A stretch of DNA of 64,000 bases from Lasioglossum baleicum (lineage: Eukaryota > Arthropoda > Insecta > Hymenoptera > Halictidae). Of the stretch, positions 23,700 to 36,374 are shown in pieces. The notes below the pieces were generated by a model. That model was not told the origin of the DNA. It was given only the letters and a program-made list of their open reading frames with translations, and made no database searches. The stretch is from NCBI RefSeq assembly GCF_051020765.1, contig NW_027469572.1, positions 1 to 64,000 of the forward strand, in the 5' to 3' direction. Positions within the stretch are counted from its first letter, which is position 1, and each line of letters starts with the position of its first letter. The translations under genes and the position numbers were made by a program.

Positions 23700-26600
23700 G
23701 TCAAGTAAAAACACGTGCGAGAGGATGCATCCCGCAGGCTAGTCGAGCACAAACACGTGCGAGAGGATGCATCCCGCAGGCTAGTCGAGCAAATACACGT
23801 GCGAGAGGATGCATCCCGCAGGCTAGTCGAGCAAAAACACGTGCGAGAGGATGCATCCCGCAGGCTAGTCGAGCAAAAACACGTGCGAGAGGATGCATCC
23901 CGCAGACTAGTCGAGTAAAAACACGTGCGAGAGGATGCTTCCCGCAGGCTAGTCGAGTAAAAACACGTGCGAGAGGATGCATCCCGCAGGCTAGTCGAGT
24001 AAAAACACGTGCGAGAGGATGCATCCCGCAGGCTAGTCGAGTAAAAACACGTGCGAGAGGATGCATCCCGCAGGCTAGTCGAGTAAAAACACGTGCGAGG
24101 TTTTGTGGGATGCGCATGCCCAGGTTTTGTGGGATGCGCATGCCCAGGTTTTTTGGGATGCGCATGCCTAGTCGAGCAAAAACACGTGCGAGAGGATGCA
24201 TCCCGCAGGCTAGTCGAGCAAAAACACGTGCGAGAGGATGCATCCCGCAGGCTAGTCGAGTAAAAACACGTGCGAGAGGATGCATCCTGCAGGCTAGTCG
24301 AGTAAAAACACGTGCGAGAGGATGCATCCCGCAGGCTAGTCGAGTAAAAACACGTGCGAGAGGATGCATCCCGCAGGCTAGTCGAGTAAAAACACGTGCG
24401 AGAGGATGCATCCCGCAGGCTAGTCGAGTAAAAACACGTGCGAGGTTTTGTGGGATACGCATGCGCAGGTTTTTTGGGATGCGCATGCGCAGGTTTTTTG
24501 GGATGCGCATGGCTAGTCGAGCAAAAACACGTGCGAGAGGATGCATCCCGCAGGGTAGTCGAGTAAAAACACGTGCGAGAGGATGCATCCCGCAGGCTAG
24601 TCGAGTAAAAACACGTGCGGGAGGATGCATCCCGCAGGCTAGTCGAGCAAAAACACGTGCGAGAGGATGCATCCCGCAGGCTAGTCGAGCAAAAACACGT
24701 GCGAGAGGATGCATCCCGCAGGCTAGGCTAGTAAAAACACGTGCGAGAGGATGCATCCCGCAGGCTAGTCGAGCACAAACACGTGCGAGAGGATGCATCC
24801 CGCAGGCTAGTCGAGCAAATACACGTGCGAGAGGATGCATCCCGCAGGCTAGTCGAGCAAAAACACGTGCGAGAGGATGCATCCCGCAGGCTAGTCGAGC
24901 AAAAACACGTGCGAGAGGATGCATCCCGCAGACTAGTCGAGTAAAAACACGTGCGAGAGGATGCTTCCCGCAGGCTAGTCGAGTAAAAACACGTGCGAGA
25001 GGATGCATCCCGCAGGCTAGTCGAGTAAAAACACGTGCGAGAGGATGCATCCCGCAGGCTAGTCGAGTAAAAACACGTGCGAGGTTTTGTGGGATGCGCA
25101 TGCGCAGGTTTTGTGGGATGCGCATGCGCAGGTTTTTTGGGATGCGCATGCGCAGGTTTTTTGGGATGCGCATGCCTAGTCGAGCAAAAACACGTGCGAG
25201 AGGATGCATCCCGCAGGCTAGTCGAGCAAAAACACGTGCGAGGGGATGCATCCCGCAGGCTAGGCTAGTAAAAACACGTGCGAGAGGATGCATCCCGCAG
25301 GCTAGTCGAGCACAAACACGTGCGAGAGGATGCATCCCGCAGGCTAGTCGAGCAAATACACGTGCGAGAGGATGCATCCCGCAGGCTAGTCGAGCAAAAA
25401 CACGTGCGAGAGGATGCATCCCGCAGGCTAGTCGAGCAAAAACACGTGCGAGAGGATGCATCCCGCAGGCTAGGCTAGTAAAAACACGTGCGAGAGGATG
25501 CATCCCGCAGGCTAGTCGAGCACAAACACGTGCGAGAGGATGCATCCCGCAGGCTAGTCGAGCAAATACACGTGCGAGAGGATGCATCCCGCAGGCTAGT
25601 CGAGCAAAAACACGTGCGAGAGGATGCATCCCGCAGGCTAGTCGAGCAAAAACACGTGCGAGAGGATGCATCCCGCAGACTAGTCGAGTAAAAACACGTG
25701 CGAGAGGATGCTTCCCGCAGGCTAGTCGAGTAAAAACACGTGCGAGAGGATGCATCCCGCAGGCTAGTCGAGTAAAAACACGTGCGAGAGGATGCATCCC
25801 GCAGGGTAGTCGAGTAAAAACACGTGCGAGAGGATGCATCCCGCAGGCTAGTCGAGTAAAAACACGTGCGGGAGGATGCATCCCGCAGGCTAGTCGAGCA
25901 AAAACACGTGCGAGAGGATGCATCCCGCAGGCTAGTCGAGCAAAAACACGTGCGAGAGGATGCATCCCGCAGGCTAGGCTAGTAAAAACACGTGCGAGAG
26001 GATGCATCCCGCAGGCTAGTCGAGCACAAACACGTGCGAGAGGATGCATCCCGCAGGCTAGTCGAGCAAATACACGTGCGAGAGGATGCATCCCGCAGGC
26101 TAGTCGAGCAAAAACACGTGCGAGAGGATGCATCCCGCAGGCTAGTCGAGCAAAAACACGTGCGAGAGGATGCATCCCGCAGACTAGTCGAGTAAAAACA
26201 CGTGCGTGATGATGCTTCCCGCAGGCTAGTCGAGTAAAAACACGTGCGAGAGGATGCATCCCGCAGGCTAGTCGAGTAAAAACACGTGCGAGAGGATGCA
26301 TCCCGCAGGCTAGTCGAGTAAAAACACGTGCGAGGTTTTGTGGGATGCGCATGCGCAGGTTTTGTGGGATGCGCATGCGCAGGTTTTTTGGGATGCGCAT
26401 GCGCAGGTTTTTTGGGATGCGCATGCCTAGTCGAGCAAAAACACGTGCGAGAGGATGCATCCCGCAGGCTAGTCGAGCAAAAACACGTGCGAGAGGATGC
26501 ATCCCGCAGGCTAGTCGAGTAAAAAGACGTGCGAGAGGATGCATCCCGCAGGCTAGTCGAGTAAAAACACGTGCGAGAGGATGCATCCCGCAGGCTAGTC

Positions 26601-27689
26601 GAGTAAAAACACGTGCGAGAGGATGGATCCCGCTGGCTAGTCGAGCAAAAACACGTGCGAGAGGATGCATCCCGCAGGCTAGTCGAGCACAAACACGTGC
26701 GAGAGGATGCATCCCGCAGGCTAGTCGAGCAAATACACGTGCGAGAGGATGCATCCCGCAGGCTAGTCGAGCAAAAACACGTGCGAGAGGATGCATCCCG
26801 CAGGCTAGTCGAGCAAAAACACATGCGAGACGATGCATCCCGCAGACTAGTCGAGTAAAAACACGTGCGAGAGGATGCATCCCGCAGGCTAGTCGAGTAA
26901 AAACACGTGCGAGGTTTTGTGGGATGCGCATGCGCAGGTTTTGTGGGATGCGCATGCGCAGGTTTTTTGGGATGCGCATGCCTAGTCGAGCAAAAACACG
27001 TGCGAGAGGATGCATCCCGCAGGCTAGTCGAGCAAAAACACGTGCGAGAGGATGCATCCCGCAGGCTAGTCGAGTAAAAACACGTGCGAGAGGATGCATC
27101 CTGCAGGCTAGTCGAGTAAAAACACGTGCGAGAGGATGCATCCCGCAGGCTAGTCGAGTAAAAACAAGTGCGAGAGGATGCATCCCGCAGGCTAGTCGAG
27201 TAAAAACACGTGCGAGAGGATGCATCCCGCAGGCTAGTCGAGTAAAAACACGTGCGATGTTTTGTGGGATGCGCATGCGCAGGTTTTGTGGGATGCGCAT
27301 GCGCAGGTTTTTTGGGATGCGCATGCGCAGGTTTTTTGGGATGCGCATAGCTAGTCGAGCAAAAACACGTGCGAGAGGATGCATCCCGCAGACTAGTCGA
27401 GTAAAAACACGTGCGAGAGGATGCTTCCCGCAGGCTAGTCGAGTAAAAACACGTGCGAGAGGATGCATCCCGCAGGGTAGTCGAGTAAAAACACGTGCGA
27501 GAGGATGCACCCCGCAGGCTAGTCGAGTAAAAACACGTGCGAGAGGATGCATCCCGCAGGCTAGTCGAGCAAAAACACGAGCGAGAGGATGCATCCCGCA
27601 GGCTAGTCGAGCAAAAACACGTGCGAGAGGATGCATCCCGCAGGCTAGTCGAGCAAAAACACGTGCGAGAGGATGCATCCCGCAGGCTA
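23700..27689 (+). repeat. Higher-order block B17
   Basis: 3,990 bp: 80 monomers and cassettes at 24100 (n=3), 24445 (n=3, GGGATACGC), 25084 (n=4), 26335 (n=4), 26914 (n=3) and 27259 (n=4, GCGATG entry and CATAG exit). The first three repeat in B21 at an offset of exactly 7,980 bp. Markers GTGCGTGATGATGC (near 26,204) and GATCCCGCTGG (near 26,626) are shared with B21. The last cassette begins module X. Confidence 0.93.
24100..25175 (+). repeat. Module Y copy 3
   Basis: Cassettes 24100, 24445 and 25084; spacing 345 and 639 bp. The first cassette has CATGCCCAGG in two units, as in copy 2. Confidence 0.93.
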
Positions 27690-28193
27690 GTCAAGTAAAA
27701 ACACGTGCGAGAGGATGCATCCCGCAGGCTAGTCGAGCACAAACACGTGCGAGAGGATGCATCCCGCAGGCTAGTCGAGCAAATACACGTGCGAGAGGAT
27801 GCATCCCGCAGGCTAGTCGAGCAAAAACACGTGCGAGAGGATGCATCCCGCAGGCTAGTCGAGCAAAAACACGTGCGAGAGGATGCATCCCGCAGACTAG
27901 TCGAGTAAAAACACGTGCGAGAGGATGCTTCCCGCAGGCTAGTCGAGTAAAAACACGTGCGAGAGGATGCATCCCGCAGGGTAGTCGAGTAAAAACACGT
28001 GCGAGAGGATGCACCCCGCAGGCTAGTCGAGTAAAAACACGTGCGAGAGGATGCATCCCGCAGGCTAGTCGAGCAAAAACACGTGCGAGAGGATGCATCC
28101 CGCAGGCTAGTCGAGCAAAAACACGTGCGAGAGGATGCATCCCGCAGGCTAGTCGAGCAAAAACACGTGCGAGAGGATGCATCCCGCAGGCTA
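27690..28193 (+). repeat. Higher-order block B18, 12-mer without cassette
   Basis: 504 bp, 12 monomers, same order as B6 but without the GATGCAACCC substitution and without the GGGTAG ending on its first late C-type monomer. It could represent the older state of the 12-mer. Confidence 0.94.
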
Positions 28194-29696
28194 GTCAAGT
28201 AAAAACACGTGCGAGAGGATGCATCCCGCAGGCTAGTCGAGCACAAACACGTGCGAGAGGATGCATCCCGCAGGCTAGTCGAGCAAATACACGTGCAAGA
28301 GGATGCATCCCGCAGGCTAGTCGAGCAAAAACACGTGCGAGAGGATGCATCCCGCAGGCTAGTCGAGCAAAAACACGTGCGAGAGGATGCATCCCGCAGA
28401 CTAGTCGAGTAAAAACACGTGCGAGAGGATGCTTCCCGCAGGCTAGTCGAGTAAAAACACGTGCGAGAGGATGCATCCCGCAGGCTAGTCGAGTAAAAAC
28501 ACGTGCGAGAGGATGCATCCCGAAGGCTAGTCGAGTAAAAACACGTGCGAGAGGATGCATCCCGCAGGCTAGTCGAGTAAAAACACGTGCGAGGTTTTGT
28601 GGGATGCGCATGAGCAGGTTTTTTGGGATGCGCATGCGCAGGTTTTTTGGGATGCGCATGCGCAGGTTTTTTGGGATGCGCATGCCTAGTCGAGCAAAAA
28701 CACGTGCGAGAGGATGCATCCCGCAGGCTAGTCGAGCAAAAAGACGTGCGAGAGGATGCATCCCGCAGGCTATTCGAGTAAAAACACGTGCGAGAGGATG
28801 CATCCCGCAGGCTAGTCGAGTAAAAACACGTGCGAGAGGATGCATCCCGCATGCTAGTCGAGTAAAAATACGTGCGAGGTTTTGTGGGATGCGCATGCGC
28901 AGGTTTTGTGGGATGCGCATGCGCAGGTTTTTTGGGATGCGCATGGCTAGTCGAGCAAAAACACGTGCGAGAGGATGCATCCCGCAGGCTAGTCGAGCAA
29001 AAACACGTGCGAGAGGATGCATCCCGCAGGCTAGTCGAGTAAAAACACGTGCGGGAGGATGCATCCCGCAGGCTAGTCGAGTAAAAACACGTACGAGAGG
29101 ATGCATCCCGCAGGCTAGTCGAGCAAAAACAAGTGCGAGAGGATGCATCCCGCAGGCTAGTCGAGTAAAAACACGTGCGAGAGGATGAATCCCGCAGGCT
29201 AGTCGAGCAAAAACACGTGCGAGAGGATGCATCCCGCAGGCTAGTCGAGTAAAAACACGTGCGAGAGGATGCATCCTGCAGGCTAGTCGAGTAAAAACAC
29301 GTGCGAGAGGATGCATCCCGCAGGCTAGTCGAGTAAAAACACGTGCGAGAGGATGCATCCCGCAGGCTAGTCGAGTAAAAACACGTGCGAGGTTTTGTGG
29401 GATGCGCATGCGCAGGTTTTGTGGGATGCGCATGCGCAGGTTTTTTTGGATGCGCATGCGCAGGTTTTTTGGGATGCGCATGGCTAGTCGAGCAAAAACA
29501 CGTGCGAGAGGATGCATCCCGCAGGGTAGTCGAGTAAAAACACGTGCGAGAGGATGCATCCCGCAGACTAGTCGAGTAAAAACACGTGCGAGAGGATGCT
29601 TCCCGCAGGCTAGTCGAGTAAAAACACGTGCGAGAGGATGCATCCCGCAGGCTAGTCGAATAAAAACACGTGCGAGAGGATGCATCCCGTAGGCCA
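28194..29696 (+). repeat. Higher-order block B19, copy of B7
   Basis: 1,503 bp: 28 monomers and cassettes at 28594 (n=4), 28879 (n=3) and 29392 (n=4), each exactly 18,125 bp from its counterpart in B7. Private changes are few: GTGCAAGAGG near 28,296 and GTCGAATAAAAAC near 29,656. Confidence 0.95.
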
Positions 29697-31679
29697 GTCA
29701 AGTAAAAACACGTGCGAGAGGATGCATCCCGCAGGCTAGTCGAGCACAAACACGTGCGAGAGGATGCATCCCGCAGGCTAGTCGAGCAAATACACGTGCG
29801 AGAGGATGCATCCCGCAGGCTAGTCGAGCAAAAACACGTGCGAGAGGATGCATCCCGCAGGCTAGTCGAGCAAAAACACGTGCGAGAGGATGCATCCCGC
29901 AGACTAGTCGAGTAAAAACACGTGCGAGAGGATGCATCCCGCAGGCTAGTCGAGCAAAAACACGTGCGAGAGGATGCATCCCGCAGGCTAGTCGAGTAAA
30001 AACACGTGCGAGAGGATGCATCCTGCAGGCTAGTCGAGTAAAAACACGTGCGAGAGGATGCATCCCGCAGGCTAGTCGAGTAAAAACACGTGCGAGAGGA
30101 TGCATCCCGCAGGCTAGTCGAGTAAAAACACGTGCGAGAGGATGCATCCCGCAGGCTAGTCGAGTAAAAACACGTGCGAGGTTTTGTGGGATACGCATGC
30201 GCAGGTTTTTTGGGATGCGCATGCGCAGGTTTTTTGGGATGCGCATGGCTAGTCGAGCAAAAACACGTGCGAGAGGATGCTTCCCGCAGGGTAGTCGAGT
30301 AAAAACACGTGCGAGAGGATGCATCCCGCAGGCTAGTCGAGTAAAAACACGTGCGGGAGGATGCATCCCGCAGGCTAGTCGAGCAAAAACACGTGCGAGA
30401 GGATGCATCCCGCAGGCTAGTCGAGCAAAAACACGTGCGAGAGGATGCATCCCGCAGGCTAGGCTAGTAAAAACACGTGCGAGAGGATGCATCCCGCAGG
30501 CTAGTCGAGCACAAACACGTGCGAGAGGATGCATCCCGCAGGCTAGTCGAGCAAATACACGTGCGAGAGGATGCATCCCGCAGGCTAGTCGAGCAAAAAC
30601 ACGTGCGAGAGGATGCATCCCGCAGGCTAGTCGAGCAAAAACACGTGCGAGAGGATGCATCCCGCAGACTAGTCGAGTAAAAACACGTGCGAGAGGATGC
30701 TTCCCGCAGGCTAGTCGAGTAAAAACACGTGCGAAAGGATGCATCCCGCAGGCTAGTCGAGTAAAAACACGTGCGAGAGGATGCATCCCGCAGGCTAGTC
30801 GAGTAAAAACACGTGCGAGGTTTTGTGGGATGCGCATGCGCAGGTTTTGTGGGATGCGCATGCGCAGGTTTTTTGGGATGCGCATGCGCAGGTTTTTTGG
30901 GATGCGCATGCCTAGTCGAGCAAAAACACGTGCGAGAGGATGCATCCCGCAGGCTAGTCGAGCAAAAACACGTGCGAGAGGATGCATCCCGCAGGCTAGG
31001 CTAGTAAAAACACGTGCGAGAGGATGCATCCCGCAGGCTAGTCGAGCACAAACACGTGCGAGAGGATGCATCCCGCAGGCTAGTCGAGCAAATACACGTG
31101 CGAGAGGATGCATCCCGCAGGCTAGTCGAGCAAAAACACGTGCGAGAGGATGCATCCCGCAGGCTAGTCGAGCAAAAACACGTGCGAGAGGATGCATCCC
31201 GCAGGCTAGGCTAGTAAAAACACGTGCGAGAGGATGCATCCCGCAGGCTAGTCGAGCACAAACACGTGCGAGAGGATGCATCCCGCAGGCTAGTCGAGCA
31301 AATACACGTGCGAGAGGATGCATCCCGCAGGCTAGTCGAGTAAAAACACGTGCGAGAGGATGCATCCCGCAGGCTAGTCGAGTAAAAACACGTGCGAGGT
31401 TTTGTGGGATGCGCATGCGCAGGTTTTTTTGGATGCGCATGCGCAGGTTTTTTGGGATGCGCATGGCTAGTCGAGCAAAAACACGTGCGAGAGGATGCAT
31501 CCCGCAGGGTAGTCGAGTAAAAACACGTGCGAGAGGATGCATCCCGCAGACTAGTCGAGTAAAAACACGTGCGAGAGGATGCTCCCCGCAGGCTAGTCGA
31601 GTAAAAACACGTGCGAGAGGATGCATCCCGCAGGCTAGTCGAGTAAAAACACGTGCGAGAGGATGCATCCCGTAGGCTA
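29697..31679 (+). repeat. Higher-order block B20
   Basis: 1,983 bp: 40 monomers and cassettes at 30181 (n=3, GGGATACGC), 30820 (n=4) and 31399 (n=3, TTTTTTTGGATG as its second unit). It resembles B15 without the first (CATGCCCAGG) cassette. GCTAGGCTAG junctions about 210 bp apart occur near 30,99x and 31,20x. The closing segment carries a private GATGCTCCCC near 31,580. Confidence 0.92.
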
Positions 31680-34600
31680 GTCAAGTAAAAACACGTGCGA
31701 GAGGATGCATCCCGCAGGCTAGTCGAGCACAAACACGTGCGAGAGGATGCATCCCGCAGGCTAGTCGAGCAAATACACGTGCGAGAGGATGCATCCCGCA
31801 GGCTAGTCGAGCAAAAACACGTGCGAGAGGATGCATCCCGCAGGCTAGTCGAGCAAAAACACGTGCGAGAGGATGCATCCCGCAGACTAGTCGAGTAAAA
31901 ACACGTGCGAGAGGATGCTTCCCGCAGGCTAGTCGAGTAAAAACACGTGCGAGAGGATGCATCCCGCAGGCTAGTCGAGTAAAAACACGTGCGAGAGGAT
32001 GCATCCCGCAGGCTAGTCGAGTAAAAACACGTGCGAGAGGATGCATCCCGCAGGCTAGTCGAGTAAAAACACGTGCGAGGTTTTGTGGGATGCGCATGCC
32101 CAGGTTTTGTGGGATGCGCATGCGCAGGTTTTTTGGGATGCGCATGCCTAGTCGAGCAAAAACACGTGCGAGAGGATGCATCCCGCAGGCTAGTCGAGCA
32201 AAAACACGTGCGAGAGGATGCATCCCGCAGGCTAGTCGAGTAAAAACACGTGCGAGAGGATGCATCCTGCAGGCTAGTCGAGTAAAAACACGTGCGAGAG
32301 GATGCATCCCGCAGGCTAGTCGAGTAAAAACACGTGCGAGAGGATGCATCCCGCAGGCTAGTCGAGTAAAAACACGTGCGAGAGGATGCATCCCGCAGGC
32401 TAGTCGAGTAAAAACACGTGCGAGGTTTTGTGGGATACGCATGCGCAGGTTTTTTGGGATGCGCATGCGCAGGTTTTTTGGGATGCGCATGGCTAGTCGA
32501 GCAAAAACACGTGCGAGAGGATGCATCCCGCAGGGTAGTCGAGTAAAAACACGTGCGAGAGGATGCATCCCGCAGGCTAGTCGAGTAAAAACACGTGCGG
32601 GAGGATGCATCCCGCAGGCTAGTCGAGCAAAAACACGTGCGAGAGGATGCATCCCGCAGGCTAGTCGAGCAAAAACACGTGCGAGAGGATGCATCCCGCA
32701 GGCTAGGCTAGTAAAAACACGTGCGAGAGGATGCATCCCGCAGGCTAGTCGAGCACAAACACGTGCGAGAGGATGCATCCCGCAGGCTAGTCGAGCAAAT
32801 ACACGTGCGAGAGGATGCATCCCGCAGGCTAGTCGAGCAAAAACACGTGCGAGAGGATGCATCCCGCAGGCTAGTCGAGCAAAAACACGTGCGAGAGGAT
32901 GCATCCCGCAGACTAGTCGAGTAAAAACACGTGCGAGAGGATGCTTCCCGCAGGCTAGTCGAGTAAAAACACGTGCGAGAGGATGCATCCCGCAGGCTAG
33001 TCGAGTAAAAACACGTGCGAGAGGATGCATCCCGCAGGCTAGTCGAGTAAAAACACGTGCGAGGTTTTGTGGGATGCGCATGCGCAGGTTTTGTGGGATG
33101 CGCATGCGCAGGTTTTTTGGGATGCGCATGCGCAGGTTTTTTGGGATGCGCATGCCTAGTCGAGCAAAAACACGTGCGAGAGGATGCATCCCGCAGGCTA
33201 GTCGAGCAAAAACACGTGCGAGAGGATGCATCCCGCAGGCTAGGCTAGTAAAAACACGTGCGAGAGGATGCATCCCGCAGGCTAGTCGAGCACAAACACG
33301 TGCGAGAGGATGCATCCCGCAGGCTAGTCGAGCAAATACACGTGCGAGAGGATGCATCCCGCAGGCTAGTCGAGCAAAAACACGTGCGAGAGGATGCATC
33401 CCGCAGGCTAGTCGAGCAAAAACACGTGCGAGAGGATGCATCCCGCAGGCTAGGCTAGTAAAAACACGTGCGAGAGGATGCATCCCGCAGGCTAGTCGAG
33501 CACAAACACGTGCGAGAGGATGCATCCCGCAGGCTAGTCGAGCAAATACACGTGCGAGAGGATGCATCCCGCAGGCTAGTCGAGCAAAAACACGTGCGAG
33601 AGGATGCATCCCGCAGGCTAGTCGAGCAAAAACACGTGCGAGAGGATGCATCCCGCAGACTAGTCGAGTAAAAACACGTGCGAGAGGATGCTTCCCGCAG
33701 GCTAGTCGAGTAAAAACACGTGCGAGAGGATGCATCCCGCAGGCTAGTCGAGTAAAAACACGTGCGAGAGGATGCATCCCGCAGGGTAGTCGAGTAAAAA
33801 CACGTGCGAGGTTTTGTGGGATACGCATGCGCAGGTTTTTTGGGATGCGCATGCGCAGGTTTTTTGGGATGCGCATGGCTAGTCGAGCAAAAACACGTGC
33901 GAGAGGATGCATCCCGCAGGGTAGTCGAGTAAAAACACGTGCGAGAGGATGCATCCCGCAGGCTAGTCGAGTAAAAACACGTGCGGGAGGATGCATCCCG
34001 CAGGCTAGTCGAGCAAAAACACGTGCGAGAGGATGCATCCCGCAGGCTAGTCGAGCAAAAACACGTGCGAGAGGATGCATCCCGCAGGCTAGGCTAGTAA
34101 AAACACGTGCGAGAGGATGCATCCCGCAGGCTAGTCGAGCACAAACACGTGCGAGAGGATGCATCCCGCAGGCTAGTCGAGCAAATACACGTGCGAGAGG
34201 ATGCATCCCGCAGGCTAGTCGAGCAAAAACACGTGCGAGAGGATGCATCCCGCAGGCTAGTCGAGCAAAAACACGTGCGAGAGGATGCATCCCGCAGACT
34301 AGTCGAGTAAAAACACGTGCGTGATGATGCTTCCCGCAGGCTAGTCGAGTAAAAACACGTGCGAGAGGATGCATCCCGCAGGCTAGTCGAGTAAAAACAC
34401 GTGCGAGAGGATGCATCCCGCAGGCTAGTCGAGTAAAAACACGTGCGAGGTTTTGTGGGATGCGCATGCGCAGGTTTTGTGGGATGCGCATGCGCAGGTT
34501 TTTTGGGATGCGCATGCGCAGGTTTTTTGGGATGCGCATGCCTAGTCGAGCAAAAACACGTGCGAGAGGATGCATCCCGCAGGCTAGTCGAGCAAAAACA

Positions 34601-35954
34601 CGTGCGAGAGGATGCATCCCGCAGGCTAGTCGAGTAAAAACACGTGCGAGAGGATGCATCCCGCAGGCTAGTCGAGTAAAAACACGTGCGAGAGGATGCA
34701 TCCCGCAGGCTAGTCGAGTAAAAACACGTGCGAGAGGATGGATCCCGCTGGCTAGTCGAGCAAAAACACGTGCGAGAGGATGCATCCCGCAGGCTAGTCG
34801 AGCACAAACACGTGCGAGAGGATGCATCCCGCAGGCTAGTCGAGCAAATACACGTGCGAGAGGATGCATCCCGCAGGCTAGTCGAGCAAAAACACGTGCG
34901 AGAGGATGCATCCCGCAGGCTAGTCGAGCAAAAACACATGCGAGACGATGCATCCCGCAGACTAGTCGAGTAAAAACACGTGCGAGAGGATGCTTCCCGC
35001 AGGCTAATCGAGTAAAAACACGTGCGAGAGGATGCATCCCGCAGGCTAGTCGAGTAAAAACACGTGCGAGAGGATGCATCCCGCAGGCTAGTCGAGTAAA
35101 AACACGTGCGAGAGGATGCATCCCGCAGGCTAGTCGAGTAAAAACACGTGCAAGGTTTTGTGGGATGCGCATGCGCAGGTTTTGTGGGATGCGCATGCGC
35201 AGGTTTTTTGGGATGCGCATGCGCAGGTTTTTTGGGATGCGCATGCCTAGTCGAGCAAAAACACGTGCGAGAGGATGCATCCCGCAGGCTAGTCGAGCAA
35301 AAACACGTGCGAGAGGATGCATCCCGCAGGCTAGTCGAGTAAAAACACGTGCGAGAGGATGCATCCTGCAGGCTAGTCGAGTAAAAACACGTGCGAGAGG
35401 ATGCATCCCGCAGGCTAGTCGAGTAAAAACAAGTGCGAGAGGATGCATCCCGCAGGCTAGTCGAGTAAAAACACGTGCGAGAGGATGCATCCCGCAGGCT
35501 AGTCGAGTAAAAACACGTGCGATGTTTTGTGGGATGCGCATGCGCAGGTTTTGTGGGATGCGCATGCGCAGGTTTTTTGGGATGCGCATGCGCAGGTTTT
35601 TTGGGATGCGCATAGCTAGTCGAGCAAAAACACGTGCGAGAGGATGCATCCCGCAGACTAGTCGAGTAAAAACACGTGCGAGAGGATGCTTCCCGCAGGC
35701 TAGTCGAGTAAAAACACGTGCGAGAGGATGCATCCCGCAGGGTAGTCGAGTAAAAACACGTGCGAGAGGATGCACCCCGCAGGCTAGTCGAGTAAAAACA
35801 CGTGCGAGAGGATGCATCCCGCAGGCTAGTCGAGCAAAAACACGAGCGAGAGGATGCATCCCGCAGGCTGGTCGAGCAAAAACACGTGCGAGAGGATGCA
35901 TCCCGCAGGCTAGTCGAGCAAAAACACGTGCGAGAGGATGCATCCCGCAGGCTA
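31680..35954 (+). repeat. Higher-order block B21
   Basis: 4,275 bp: 84 monomers and cassettes at 32080 (n=3), 32425 (n=3, GGGATACGC), 33064 (n=4), 33811 (n=3, GGGATACGC), 34450 (n=4), 35155 (n=4, entered through GTGCAAG) and 35524 (n=4, GCGATG and CATAG). It matches B17 with one additional cassette (33811) and a longer run before 35155. Near 35,870 GGCTGGTCGAG is a local change. Confidence 0.92.
32080..33155 (+). repeat. Module Y copy 4
   Basis: Cassettes 32080, 32425 and 33064, each 7,980 bp from copy 3. Only one unit of the first cassette has CATGCCCAGG, as in copy 1. Confidence 0.93.
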
Positions 35955-36374
35955 GTCAAGTAAAAACACGTGCGAGAGGATGCATCCCGCAGGCTAGTCG
36001 AGCACAAACACGTGCGAGAGGATGCATCCCGCAGGCTAGTCGAGCAAATACACGTGCGAGAGGATGCATCCCGCAGGCTAGTCGAGCAAAAACACGTGCG
36101 AGAGGATGCATCCCGCAGGCTAGTCGAGCAAAAACACGTGCGAGAGGATGCATCCCGCAGACTAGTCGAGTAAAAACACGTGCGAGAGGATGCTTCCCGC
36201 AGGCTAGTCGAGTAAAAACACGTGCGAGAGGATGCATCCCGCAGGGTAGTCGAGTAAAAACACGTGCGAGAGGATGCACCCCGCAGGCTAGTCGAGTAAA
36301 AACACGTGCGAGAGGATGCATCCCGCAGGCTAGTCGAGCAAAAACACGTGCGAGAGGATGCATCCCGCAGGCTA
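35955..36374 (+). repeat. Higher-order block B22, 10-mer without cassette
   Basis: 420 bp, 10 monomers. It is the 12-mer of B6 and B18 with two of the three terminal C-type monomers missing. Confidence 0.94.

Larger units (their letters stand above)
27259..29696 (+). repeat. Module X copy 3
   Basis: Constant 18,125-bp offset to copy 1 for all cassettes (27259, 28594, 28879, 29392) and landmarks (27690, 28193/28194). Confidence 0.94.
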